Positions 22,350-33,561 are shown, counted from the first letter of the stretch. The stretch is 64,000 nucleotides of DNA from Choristoneura fumiferana (GCF_025370935.1 NC_133492.1:17956501-18020500); one strand, 5' to 3'. Notes: generated by a model from the sequence alone, not told the origin. Made by a program: numbers and translations.

Positions 22350-23260
22350 CCAGAGACTTTGCGGAAGTTCTCTGAGGAAATCAATGGATAATTCCCTGCT
22401 AAAAACCCTTTCCTAGTTCATTTCATGGACGTTAGAGACAGCGAATGTGTTGAATAACAGCGTATTCTAAAACCGATCCGTATCGGACTGAAATCTGGGC
22501 TCGTTAGTAATAGCATCCTACGTGTGAAGGGGCTTTTACTTGGAGATTATTGGTTTAAATGCGGAGGCTTCGCCACTGGCGAGCCGATTGGAATGATGGA
22601 GCGATGCTCGTTTACAGTTGTGGTATATTAGTTGGTATTTCGTTTAACAGTTCGCACTCCCATCAACCCCTTCGGCCACTTTGGAAACTAAAGGCTTGAT
22701 ACTCGAAACCAGTTTAGAAAATATAATTATTTCATTTATTTGATACCAGGTTTTCTGAAAAGAAATAAAATTACTTAAATATACTTCATATAATGAACCG
22801 GTCACCGTATTATATCAATACATCTAGTCACAAATGCATGAATTCGTAAAAGTAGGTATGGAATTTTATTTTCAGTTTTAAGCAATTTGTGTGCCCTTAC
22901 AGGGTATCATAGACTGATTTACACAAATGTGACATCTTTTATTTTAATGTTCCTGGTTTTCAATTAAATAAAATAAACAAAAAACCTTAAGACACGTCAA
23001 ATATTCCACAAGCATTCTTCGTGAAATGAAAATTGCATTTAAATGAAGACGGCGATGTGATTTAACATAGGTAATATTTTTTACGGTAGGTATATAGAGC
23101 GCGGGTCTTTAATCAGCTCCCGTTGACAATATATCTCACATACCTATGTAGTTAACTGTGAATTATCAGAAACACGATGTAATTTCATCTTCTTCCCGGT
23201 AGATAACTAACCAGCACTGGAAAGGCCAAATATTTCTTACTTCAAAGAGATTTTGGTACT
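22350..23260. other. Single-copy-looking sequence
   Basis: 22380-22690 is moderately GC-rich and not obviously repetitive. No exon found. Confidence 0.4.
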
Positions 23261-23267
23261 GTAATTG

Positions 23268-23425
23268 GTCACTGTTACTGTCAATTTAGGTTCCGGAAAA
23301 TTTGGTACGATAACAAGCGAAGCGAGGAGTGTTAGAGGTTATTGCGACCACAACGTGAGAGCCGAGCGAGCAAAGCGAGCGCACCATAACCTTATTAAGT
23401 TAGGAAATAATTTGGCCCGTACCAA
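23268..23425. repeat. GC-rich core similar to the 'word' elements
   Basis: acaagcgaagcgaggagtg, then ttattgcgaccacaacgtga and gagccgagcgagcaaagcga echo the core of 21575-21665 (ctgcgaccacaacagc, gagccaagcgagcgaagcga). Long degenerate flanks are not evident here. Confidence 0.5.
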
Positions 23426-23887
23426 TGCTGGTTATGTAAGGGGGAATTTTTTTCACATCAATTTCACTTGAATCACAATTCAAGTAAAGCAAAGTCATTT
23501 GTAAAAGCTAATTTTAGATAAATTTTGACACAATCACACAGGAATAATATTATTTAATTGAAGATAATTATGTAGGTATACATCAGTAGGTGATTTTTCT
23601 ATTTTCATCATGCCTTTTGTTCCTTTATCTGGTTATTTTCCACATGACCGACACTACTAGATACATAAAGTGCACTAACCACGCCTCCGTCCTATTTCAA
23701 GTTATCTTCTTCATTATCTAAGTTGCCTCGATCCATGCTGGGAAACCAAATGTGGCTTATATAAGGGAAAAAGTTTCTTGAATTATATTCCACAGTTTTA
23801 ATGTTGTCAGATCTCTGATATTTAAGTCTTTAATCCTTCAACTAACCAGAAGCGGTTGTGATTTTATTGTTATCCTACTAAATTTAA

Positions 23888-24030
23888 ATACGAAAGTTTG
23901 TGAGTGCGTGAGTGTGTGTGCGCGTACGTGTGTGTGCGCTCACGCTAAAGTAAATGTAGGTGGATGTTTGGAATAACACAAGGCTAAGTTTTATACCAAT
24001 ATTCCCACGGGGTCCTATAAAATATTGTTC
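23888..24030 (+). repeat. P5 interspersed repeat, short copy
   Basis: tacgaaagtttgtgagtg, a TG/CG-rich run, ggaataacacaaggctaa and accaatattcccacgggg follow the order of the P5 copy at 62385-62820. Confidence 0.7.
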
Positions 24031-24440
24031 TATAAGATATTGTTCGTCATACAACGATAATGAAGATCGCAATTTCAGTAAAAAATAAGCAAAATAAGAT
24101 AAGTTACATTTAAAGCGAACCAGTAAAAGCTGGTCTGAAGTAAAATATCTAACAATCTGTGTAGGAACGTAAGTGTAAACCTCAATTCAAGTAACAAAAA
24201 GGTTAGAAAGTTTAATTAGCGAAGTTTGTAAATTTAACAAGTTTAACATATAGGTATTTAATTATCTTTGATACGCCCTTACATGTAGATGAACATTTTC
24301 TTACCAACCACCAAGTGAGCATGTTAGCCAGAGTAATTTTTGTTTCCCTTAATATTATGTTTTCTAGTAAGACAACCTAGATAATATAACCTAGGGCTCT
24401 TCATGTCTATGAATACTTTGCTCTGGAAATTCTGGAACAA
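24031..24440. other. No recognised feature
   Basis: AT-rich; nothing supported. Confidence 0.4.
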
Positions 24441-24447
24441 AAATAAA

Positions 24448-24655
24448 AAACTGAAACATGGATGCACAGAAAAAAAAACAGAAAAAGCGACCAGCGCTGA
24501 GAATCGAACCCAGATCCTCAGCATTCCGTGCTGCGTGCCATACCCCTACACCACCACTGGATAGGAGTTTAGACACAAATTTCTCCCATGCATCACACAT
24601 TTTAGCTTCCTTTTTTCTTTCTTAGGCACTTAAGCAGCGACACTAGCACGGATTG
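24448..24655 (-). mobile_element. tRNA-derived SINE (family S1), copy 2
   Basis: The minus strand has B-box GGTTCGATTCT and the block tgctgaggatctgg. The plus strand shows acatggatgcacaga and cacttaagcagcgacactag, matching the other S1 copies. More diverged than those at 15054 and 37957. Confidence 0.8.
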
Positions 24656-24926
24656 GATTTGGATTTCACGGAATGACATAAAAAGTTGAAATAACAAATA
24701 CAAAAAACCTCCAAAAACCAATCATAATAACAGTATAGTTTTGAAACAGTCACATTAGCGTACGAAATTTACTTAACGTAAAAGGTTGACGACAACTGCA
24801 GTCTGCACAACCTTTTTTGCGCAGGAATAAAAATGCAACTCGCAACGTATTGCCAACGCGGCTACATCTGCAGCGGAGTGGATTGGGTCGCTTTCGCAAT
24901 CCGAGTAAGAAATAGAAACATGTCAC

Positions 24927-26219
24927 CTTAGAGCAACACGGGCTTCCTACCGGAAGGGAGTAGCCTTGGCGATAGATTACTATTCAAATTGTTCTGGCGT
25001 TTGTTGCGGGGGGGGTGTACTGCCTTTTCGGCGAAATATGTTTCGCCTAATTTCACTTAGCAACCAATCTTTCGCCAAAGTTTAGTTTGGCAAACAATTC
25101 GTTGGCATAACTTTACTCCGCATTTTTCTTATTACGCAACAATTTTATATTGCAAAATTTTACTTCATCACACTTTTATGTGCTAAATAATTATGTAGCA
25201 AATGATTGGCTAAGGCGAATAACAAATTGTCAAATAACATTTGGCCAATTTTTATATTGCAAAGTTTTACTTTAAAATTTGTGCGAGCGAGCAAGACGGC
25301 TCGGAGCAGAAGCGACTTGGATAGTTTAGGTTCAGAAGGCTAAGGCGGGAGCGAAGCGGAGCGTAGCTCCCGCCTTAGCCTTCGATGTTAGGTTTTTTTA
25401 TAGCAGCCAGGATAACTGCCACTAGGAAAGTAGGTTGTATGCCATTCAATATGTTGCTAAGTTAAGGTATGCCAATCAATACGTTTGACCAAAACATAAA
25501 CGACATCTTAAAAAAATCCCAGGTAATAATTTGCATAATAATAATTTATCAAATGATTAGTTGGGAAATGATATCAGTGCGAAATGTTGAGTTGGGAAAT
25601 AACATTTCGCCTAAATAAAAATATGGGATAAATAGTTTGGGAGCTAATAATTTGCTTAATAATTTTCGCCGAATCATTAGTAAACCTGCGGGGGGATATG
25701 TGCACACAAGTACAGATTCGCACATTCACATGCAAAAACAAAACTGCCAACTGACTGTAATGACGACGTAAACACATAAATAATCCAACAATACACTAAT
25801 AATTCGTGTACAGGATGACTCAAAGCTCACACATTGACAAGTTGTTCATCGGCGAGTAGTTGGATTTATCGCTTGACCGTTGGTAAACGAATCCGATAAT
25901 AATATTATGATAAAATGTATGACATTGTTGTTTAAATGTAATTAAATAGCAATAATACGATAACAATTTACTTCCATGTAAAATGTAACACCATCTTTTT
26001 GCAAGCTTAATGTCCCAGATCTCTTTTTAGAGCAGAAAACTGAACAGTTTGGCATTTTAAACACTGCACCGTTCACTCGCGTGACTAAATTCGGTCTAGT
26101 TTGAAATCCGAGCGCGCTTTGTTTTATAAAATGCGTATGCCCACTTGGGCTTGTACTTTGACAGAGGGGAACGCGGTGAATGGCTACTCCCTTCCGTAGG
26201 AAGCCCGTGTTGCTCTAAG
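24927..26219. mobile_element. 1.29-kb non-autonomous TIR transposon with 8-bp target duplication
   Basis: The left end begins CTTAGAGCAACACGGGCTTC and the inverted repeat continues to about 24965. The right end is its reverse complement with one indel, giving ~38-bp TIRs. CATGTCAC at 24919-24926 and 26220-26227 is a perfect 8-bp duplication. An 8-bp duplication occurs in hAT and P superfamilies; the CTTAGAG terminus does not decide. No transposase frame. A 'word' element occupies the middle. Confidence 0.88.
25026..25686. repeat. 'Word' element, copy 2, nested in the TIR transposon
   Basis: Degenerate words (ggcgaaatatgtttcgcc, ttcgccaaagtttagtttgg, ttatattgcaaaattttact, atttggccaatttttatatt) flank a GC-rich core at 25280-25385. 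The core contains gcgagcgagcaagacggctc and the palindrome aaggcgggagcgaagcg/cgtagctcccgcctt. tgcgggggg at 25015-25023 and 25687-25695 may be a target duplication. Confidence 0.65.
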
Positions 26220-26227
26220 CATGTCAC

Positions 26228-26395
26228 AAATAATAATGTGTAGTCACATTTGTGGAGCAGTTAGTTACAACAATTAAAATTATTTTATACCTAACAAAAA
26301 GGTCAGACAGAAAAAAATATGTGGGATTAGATTTTTTTAGATAAAGTTATAATTTATTGAAAAAGTGTAAATAAAGATCTCCATGTCATACATGG
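26228..26395. other. No recognised feature
   Basis: Short AT-rich spacer. Confidence 0.4.
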
Positions 26396-26404
26396 AATAA
26401 CTAT

Positions 26405-26535
26405 AAACAGTTTTCCCATTTCAGATGTGGGACGCTCAACTACAAAATGACCTAGTCGCAAAGGAAGCAAAGCTTGCGTTATGGGTATGGGCAACGGATA
26501 ACTGTACTTAAATCGATAAATAATTCATATTCAGT
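26405..26535 (-). mobile_element. SINE S2 3' fragment, diverged
   Basis: tgggacgctcaactacaaaa, tgacctagtcgcaaagg and tatgggcaacggataa parallel the 3' half of the SINE at 38172-38415 (caattgacctagtcccaaac, ctaggcaagggataaac). The tRNA-like head is absent. Confidence 0.55.
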
Positions 26536-26649
26536 GATTGATTAAAACTTCTTTGAACTATCTTGACTGTCACGAGTGACTGGGCTTCACTTAGATACAC
26601 TAAGAAATAATTGATTGAAATCAAAAATATAGAAAATTACAAAAGAAAT

Positions 26650-26677
26650 ACACACACACGCACGCACGCACGCACGC

Positions 26678-26730
<53 letters not shown>

Positions 26731-26738
26731 CACACACC
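26650..26738. repeat. (ACGC)n / (CA)n microsatellite
   Basis: About 16 ACGC units are bracketed by CA runs. Alternating purine-pyrimidine sequence. Confidence 0.98.
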
Positions 26739-26739
26739 A

Positions 26740-27525
26740 TTATTAAAGTGTTAAATATCTTGTCACTCATATGCACAGGCTGATTGTGTTCAGGCGGAAT
26801 GATAATTTATTTATTTTGTTCAGGAAATTAAAACAAAAATATCGTAAGTATATATTTTTTTTCTTAATTTTTATTTCAAGTAAATTATTTTGATCTAATT
26901 TAACGTCTCTTAAAATATTGGTATGCTCCTTATAATAATAACATGTGTACATTAGTATCTAAAAGATACGCTATTTTACCATAAAAATGGCTTCAAAGTT
27001 ACAATTGTGCTGGCAGACGCCAAGCCGAGCCAAGACGAGCACCGAAAAACGTCATTATCAGACTCATCAAGGCATATCAAAGCATATTTCCGAAAATATT
27101 GGAAGCTCGTTCACCTGCTAAATAAGGATAAATAACAAAAAAAGCAGTCGTTAAATCGTCACGCCTTGTAATCAAAAGATGTGCAAATATTCGAGGCTCA
27201 TAAACAAAGTCTGCCTTTGTGATACACAAATTAGGACGCCATTTTGAAGCGGTAATTGCTTCTCGCGAAAACTAAGTGCTTAATTATATTAAAAGAAGTG
27301 ACGGTCGCATTGTGGAATAAGAGAGAGATATTAAGGAAAAAGCTATGGTAGATGAAAATGATTTTTAATAAGGAGAAATTTTTGAAACGCCTGCAGAATG
27401 GAATTTGCTTAGGGTAGCAAAAATTATAATACAGTTGCTAATTTACGATGTTTTTTTGATGATGAAATACATAATCATTCAAAATTGATCTCAAAAAATC
27501 CTTTTAATTTAATCTGAGTCTCTTA
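26740..27525. other. No recognised feature
   Basis: AT-rich; nothing supported. Confidence 0.4.
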
Positions 27526-27527
27526 AA

Positions 27528-27605
27528 AACTAGCCAAGTGCAAGTCGGGCTCGCGTATCGAGGTTTTCGTACAAATTTGTAGGTATCTATTTATATCTAC
27601 TGTCG
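27528..27605 (+). repeat. P2-like repeat, 5' fragment
   Basis: aaaactagccaagtgcaagt, cgggctcgcgtatcgagg and tttcgtacaaattt resemble the common moth repeat start (accgaccaag..., gggttccgtacc). Confidence 0.5.
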
Positions 27606-27799
27606 GCAGAACTCTCCTAAGCAAATTGTAAGTACGCACTATATGAAGTCATTTAAATGAATGCTGAAACTAACATTTTGCGGACTTTTCTTATTGATAG
27701 TGCTATATATAAGAGCTAGCTAGCTTCATACCAAACTTCAAGTTTCATGAACTGACTGACTGAAATAATGCCGAATACAGCGATGGGCCAAAAATGCCA

Positions 27800-27945
27800 C
27801 TGAGTGGATGCCACAGCTGCGCAGATGCTATTTCTCGACGACTGGCCTCAGGCTGCTTTGGTTCAGGAGGAATGGAGGACATGGGGGGAGGCCTTCGCCC
27901 AACAGTGGGACATCAATCCTGATTAGATAATAATGATAATAAAAA
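27800..27945 (+). mobile_element. RTE-type LINE C-terminus
   Basis: The frame ends EEWRTWGEAFAQQWDINPD then stop, followed by a TAATGATAATAA tail. GEAFAQQWD is the standard end of RTE-type RT in moths. 5' truncated; upstream sequence (ATEWMPQLRRCY) is decayed. Confidence 0.8.
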
Positions 27946-27959
27946 TAATGACTGAAAGG

Positions 27960-29840
27960 AAACGAGCATGTGGGTCATTTGATGGAAAATGAACCATATT
28001 GCCGGCCTTTAAAGGATGATTCTGTAAGGATTCCTTTAGGTACAAAAGCGTACAAATCTAAACTCCGCAAAGCAAAGCATAACCTTAAAAGATCGATAAC
28101 TAAAACCAGGAAGCTCTTAACATAATCACGATGGCCGGCAAAAAAGACTTATTAGTTACTTGCGAATAAAACCTCGTTTATTTCCCTCTCGGAGAAGTGT
28201 TGGGTATTTTCCGTTACGTCAAATTATGGATGATTGATGCGTACGGACCAGCAGCGTCTGAAATTTCACGCCCCTCCAAGGCTTCATACGCCTAACGAAC
28301 TTTAATGGTCTGGTCTGTCCTCTAAATTTGCAAGAAATCATCAAGGCGAGTGCACTTTACGGCTATTTTTAACTTCCGACGCCAAAAGAGGAGTGTTATA
28401 AGTTTGATTCTAATGTCTATGATACCTATCCTAGCTATAATTCTTTTCAAAAAATAATCGCAATGTCGCAAAAAATACTGGCTAAACGAATAGCGCAAAA
28501 ATATTTTCACGAATTCTGTTCGGTTTGACAGAATCCTTTTCTTGATAGCAAAATAGAATAAGAATAAAATATCTTTGAAAAATAATGTGAAATACAATTA
28601 CACTATTAGCTGACCCTGGAGGACCTCTGCTGATTAAAATAGACCAAGGGTTGAAGAAAAGGCCCGAGGGCCGAATATTGACGAGCAAATATAAAATGGT
28701 CACAATTCACAATGTAGGCAGCCTAGATGTGAAGAGTACATTAATATTATAATATTATAATCAGGTTGAATATACGCTTACATAATTCATAGCTCAGAAG
28801 ATTATAAGCCCAGTGTAGTGTGTAATTAATGACCATCATACGTAATTTAGTTGGCATCTATATCAAGCGTTGCAAGTTGACGGTTGTTGAACATGACGTG
28901 CTGTTTAGTGAGAAAACTTTCAGTACGATACCTTGGAGCTCAAAGAGCGTAAAGCATAAAACACAACTCAATAAACAAAGTTTGTCAATTGTGTTTTGTC
29001 TCTTCTTTAGTACAATAAAGAATTTACAAACATACATACATACACAACTTTTTAGGTAAAGCTAAAAGCTGGAAAAATAAATTAAAAAAATTATAGTTCT
29101 GTAATTTCTAATGTGACATAAAGGTCTTCTACTGACGAATAGCTTAGAATTTCTTGTAGTTTTCGTTGAAATACTCCAATTGGATGCAAACTGTACGGTT
29201 AGAGAGATACGTGTGCGCTACGCCCTAGTGAAAACACAAGGATTGAATCAGATTTACCTACCAAGTCTAAAAAATCTTCTTACACTGTGTGCCTACTTTA
29301 AGATCTAGTAAACTTGGCTTATTTCGGTTCAAAAGGATGTAAGGTAACATCATCAAAAATTTTGCATTCAATGGGTCGTACAGGAAAATTTAATGACTTT
29401 TTATGGTGACGATGAGTAAAATAATCGGAACGTCTCATAGTTTTAATTACACAAGGCCGCGGTCTTAAGAAATCAAAATTTACGGTGAACTATTAGAAGG
29501 TCGTAAAGGACCGTTGAATAAATTACGGTTTTTACACCGTATGCCTTTGATTTTTTTCGAGGCAATAAAGGAAATGTAAAAAAAATGTGTCGCTTTAAGA
29601 CCGATGTTTTGTAATATACTTACTTTATACTTACTGCCTTGATGATTAAACAATGAGATTTTTTTGTTTGTCATACCTACCCTTCATTTTAAAAATAAAT
29701 GTCATGACACTTTTGAGAGAATTTCCTTACGTGGATAATACTGATCGATAGAGAAAATTGTATAGCTATAGAGAGTGCCTTTACGTCCAAATGTCCTTTA
29801 CGCCCTTTGAGCCTCTCTCTCTCTCTCTCAGTCGATTTAA
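27960..29840. other. No gene recognised
   Basis: It includes a (CT)n run at 29813-29829. Minus-strand frames at 28322-28703 are AT-rich and unsupported. Confidence 0.4.
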
Positions 29841-29844
29841 ATGC

Positions 29845-29995
29845 GGTTTTTTTTATTTGAAAACAGGTTTTCAAGCAATGGTTTTTAGACATGTTTCATC
29901 AAAATCTGTTTAGCCGTTTTTGAGATATTGAACTTTGAAGTGACAAAGTCTTTGGTTTTACAACTTTTTGTTAGGTTATGGAAAGTGCGGGCGTG
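29845..29995 (-). repeat. P1 interspersed repeat, partial
   Basis: The plus strand shows P1 in reverse: aaaacaggttttcaagcaat, agacatgtttcatcaaaat, tttttgagatattgaacttt and acaactttttgttaggtta. Confidence 0.85.
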
Positions 29996-29999
29996 CTCA

Positions 30000-30510
30000 A
30001 AGCAAATACGGATACGGACAGACATTATACAGGTAACGCTGCAAATGAACTTGAAGATAAACGTCCAATACCCGCCATTATTAACTTTCGGGTCTCGCGC
30101 CTATAAATTACTTTTTAAAATCCAATTTCATTGCAAGGACTGGTTTAATTTATAGCAGTGATATTGCTGTGTTTATCGCGGATCGCATGTCGCGAATATA
30201 TTCGATTCTTTATTGCAGCTTATCCTCGATTCGCCGTATAATTTGGGCTGTAAATTTGTCTTTGTCGTCATGTGCTTTATAAAGGCATGGGATGTCACAC
30301 GGCGAATTAAAATGCTTTTTATGGGGGTTGCGAGGGTCAAATTTCCCTCGGGGATATTCACTTTTGCTCGACGGGAACTATTGTTCTATTTCTGTGACAT
30401 CAACTTCGTGTGGGCGATCTGGTTTGTTTAATTCTCATTAAAGTTCAGCGTTGATTAAAATTAAGAGGATTATGTTTTTTTTAGCTTTATTCTTAAACAA
30501 TAGAGTTAAG
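30000..30510. other. Single-copy-looking sequence
   Basis: No repeat signature. Moderately balanced composition with several short frames on both strands, none recognised. Confidence 0.4.
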
Positions 30511-30511
30511 G

Positions 30512-30670
30512 ACATATTAAATGATATTGTAACGGATAAGTTACGTCTTAAACCGAGTTAAGCTCGACATGTTTCGGGCTATTTCATAGCCCTTCAATAC
30601 CATAAATACAACAATACAATACAATATCATTTAATGTGAGTGAGTCTCACGGTAGTTTCATGTTCATAAT
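30512..30670. repeat. Foldback relative of the 664-926 palindrome
   Basis: tgatattgtaacggataag, acgtcttaaaccgagttaag and ctcgacatgtttcgggctat match the 664-926 element. After a short centre the end returns as caatatcatttaatgtgagt. The inner GC-rich arms are missing. Confidence 0.75.
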
Positions 30671-30689
30671 AGAGTAAATGACTATAAAA

Positions 30690-30915
30690 GAGGAAAAGGA
30701 GGTTATAAATGTAAAAGTTTGTGAATGTCTCTGTGTTTGTGTGTATATCTGTTACTACTTCGTTTGACGGATTTGGATGAAATTTTGTATATAGATAGTG
30801 TAGCTAATAACTTTATTTTTATTTTTTGTTATAATAGCGACAGAAATAGTAGATATCTAAGTACATACTTGTGAAAACTGGAACAGACGGACAGACAGTG
30901 ATATCGTAGTAAAAG
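30690..30915 (+). repeat. P5-like interspersed repeat
   Basis: gtaaaagtttgtgaatgtc, cgtttgacggatttggatga and aattttgtatatagatagtg, ending in an acagacggacagacag run. Same order as the 62385 copy in the first part. Confidence 0.65.
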
Positions 30916-31500
30916 GCACCCTTTAAAAGTGTCCTCAACTCAGCATTTGCAATATTTTGCCATTTTTTTTAATAACTTCTTATTTTTGTTGTCAATAAAA
31001 TGTCACCGCATTATATTAAAACAACTATGCAATTTTACGGAGTAAAACTATCCAATGCCCCCGGGATTCAAACTTTCTGTATACCGAATTTTAAATTTAA
31101 ATTTAATTTTGAAAAAGCAACAAACAAACAGACTTACAAACTTTCTCATTTATATAAGTGGGATACAGACCCCACCGTAAACATTTCAAAACATTCCTTC
31201 ATTATCCCGCAGCTTATCCGGAGCTGTATAAACATTATTATAATTAATTGAGCGTATCTACAATCGCAAATCATTACTCTGTCAACATAGATTCGATAAC
31301 ACAATAACATTATGATAATTGCCACTAACCTACTAATAATGTTAGAGGAGGTTCATAAACGTGATAGTTGGACGTCACTCTTGCACTGATTAGACGATGG
31401 TTGGAGCTATTATTATGTGGTTCGACATTTAGTATTGCTGAACTATAGCAATAACTTAACGTTATTTCCTTAACTTTTTATTACGGTGCTACCACATGTT
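30916..31500. other. No recognised feature
   Basis: AT-rich; an 83-residue plus-strand frame at 31000-31251 has an ATG but no recognised domain. Confidence 0.4.
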
Positions 31501-31504
31501 CGAT

Positions 31505-32450
31505 GAGATTGGATAAAACGGCGTAAGGCTATTATTAAGTCTACCATGGACAGGTTGAGGAAAATACAGAAAGATAGAAGCATCACAAAAGCCACAAAAA
31601 TTCGACTTGGTAGCGCACTTGTTTCCCATATTTCTTTACGGTGCAGAGACGTGAAAGAAAGCAAGGAAATAGTTATTTGTGTCACAAGGGAGCAAAATGG
31701 TGTATTTACGGCGAGGGCGTACATTGAATCCAGAATGTAGCGAAGGATTCTACAATAGAATCCTGAGCGTAGCGAGGGATTCTAAAGTAGAATCCTGAGC
31801 GTAATGAGGGATTCAAGTGTTAACGCCCAAGATGAAAATAATTTTGCTCTCGAGTGGCTCATACAACTTTTCACAACGAGCATTAAGAAACTTGAAAAAA
31901 AAAATCAAAATATTATTATAAAGAACAACCAGCATAGAAAATGGTGTGGCTTAACAATTATCAACTTCAAAAAATGGCATTTGCAATAAAACAGTTAGAA
32001 AAGCCTTGAACAGAAAAGTTGCACTTTGCTCCCTCTCGTCAGGGAGGAAAAGTTACTTTTCTGAAGGAGAGGTGTGAAAAGAAAATAGACGCCTTGGAAA
32101 TGTGGTGTTGGAGAAAAATGCTTAATCATGGAAGCAATTTAGGACCAACCTCTCTATTATCCAGGAACTCAACATCAAGAAGCGTCCTTCTATCGTACAG
32201 GGCCGTATTCTCTCTTTCTTCGGGCATGTTTCACGTCGACATAATACATCTGTAGAGCGATGACAGGGTAAAGTCGAGGGCACAAGACAAGGCAGGCTGG
32301 ACCGACCGAGTGAGAGAGGAATGGCGACGGTTAGTACACCGTATCACCACCCCGGATTTGACGATCACGACCACTCTGTCAAGAGTGTAACGATTAGGAA
32401 GAACCAGATTTTCGATATCTGGTAGCATGGTAGCTGTATTAAAGCGCGCC
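31505..32450 (+). mobile_element. RTE-type LINE RT C-terminal region, split by cassette C
   Basis: Before the insertion the frame reads MDRLRKIQKDRSITKATKIR then FPIFLYGAET. After it, RIDALEMWCWRKML, LNIKKRPS-like, VQGRILSFFGHVSRR and KVEGTRQGRLD follow with frameshifts. The AETW...RIDALEMWCWRKML order is characteristic of RTE-type RT. Decayed. Confidence 0.8.
31670..32077 (+). mobile_element. Cassette C, copy 2 (408 bp)
   Basis: Near-identical to 19197-19601, including tagttatttg start, the gagcgtagcgagggattcta units and the gaaggagaggtgtga end. It lies inside RT coding sequence between GAET and RIDALEM. The flanks aaggaaa and aaagaaa are an imperfect direct repeat. Confidence 0.85.
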
Positions 32451-32451
32451 G

Positions 32452-32725
32452 GAAAAACCCGAGAACTATTAAAAGCCATCAAATTACGTACAGTTGGATA
32501 GTGTTGGGCCACGTAATTAGAAATACCCGATACCAACTCCTGAAATTAATAATGATGGGCAAAGTGGAGGGAAAGAGGCGTGCTGGAAGAAGGAAGAAGT
32601 CCTGGCTGCAACATACGCGAATGGACAGGTATAGCCAGCGTTGAGGAGCTTCGCTTGGCTATAAGAGACTGGAAACAGTTCGCAGAGCTGACGGCAGACC
32701 TCCAATAATAAGAGCCATAAGAAGA
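32452..32725 (+). mobile_element. Second RTE-type LINE 3' end
   Basis: KTRELLKAIKLRTVG, GHVIRNTRYQLLKLIMMGKV, EGKRRAGRRKKSWL, TREWTGIASVEEL and FAELTADLQ occur in order, with a frameshift and terminal stops, then a gaagaagaag tail. It matches the C-terminus of a different RTE lineage from the preceding element. Confidence 0.85.
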
Positions 32726-32744
32726 AGAAGGTAGCATGGTGGTG

Positions 32745-33080
32745 TGTTGTTCTGATGATGAACTCTGGTTGAGTTTGAAACGCGTAGTGTGGTGGAGGTG
32801 ATAGTTGAGTTTTGCAGGTGGTAGGACCTTGTGCAAGGTCCGCCCGGATTGCTACCACCATCTTGCTCGCTAATCCTGACGTGAAGCAGCAGTGCTTGCA
32901 TTGTTGTGTTTCGGCGTGGAGAGTAAGACAGCCGGTGAAATTACTGGCACGTGAGGTATCCCATCTTAGGCCTCTAGGTTGGCAACGCGTCTGCAATACC
33001 CCTGGCGTTGCAGATGTTTATGGGCGGTGGTGATCTCTTACCATCAGGAGACCCACTTGCTCGTTTGCGTGTGTGTGTGT
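32745..33080 (+). mobile_element. Repeat R3 (LINE 3' UTR or SINE), copy 1
   Basis: Core gatgaactctggttgagttt...cgcgtagtgtggtgg, then gtaggaccttgtgcaaggtc, gctaccaccatcttgctcgc, agacagccggtgaaattact, cttgcgtttgcgtg-type ends. It matches 56815-57093 and, reversed, 45690-45958. The hairpin GGACCTTG-TG-CAAGGTCC is conserved in all. Those copies end in gaataaaaaaa tails; here the tail is lost. Confidence 0.8.
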
Positions 33081-33324
33081 TTTTACGTTGTGGATGCTGA
33101 AGAGCTACATGAACACTGATTTGTTGCATAGATGTACATACTCGTATAGTATCGTAAGGTCGCGTGAGCAAAATAATTGTTTGTAGTTCATTAATAATAT
33201 GGACCTCTTTAAAATAACGCCTGATCCAATAAATTATCTGTTGTTGCTGGTTTTTAGGATTCCGTAGGTACGACAAAGGGAAATGAACCTATATTATAGG
33301 GATTAAAGCATCCATAACCTAACC

Positions 33325-33560
33325 AACAAAACGTTGGAAAACCCCCGACTTTGTCACTTCAAAGTTCAATATCTAAAAAACGGCTGAACCGATTTTGATA
33401 AAACATGTAAGAACCATCGCTAGATAACCTGCTTTCAAATAAAAAATGCAAACGCATTCAAATCGGTCCAGCCGTTTAAGAGCTACGATGCCACAGACAG
33501 ACAGACAGACACACGTAGCAGTCAAACTTCTGCACCCTTCTTTTTACGTCGGGGTAAAAT
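33325..33560 (+). repeat. P1 interspersed repeat, near full length
   Basis: gttggaaaacccccgacttt, cacttcaaagttcaatatct, ccgattttgataaaacatgt, acagacagacagacagacac and ctttttacgtcgggg occur in order. Confidence 0.9.
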
Positions 33561-33561
33561 G

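Noticed and set aside
24391..24600. Minus-strand frames over the S1 SINE as coding sequence
   Set aside because: They are translations of a tRNA-derived SINE and recur at the other S1 copies.
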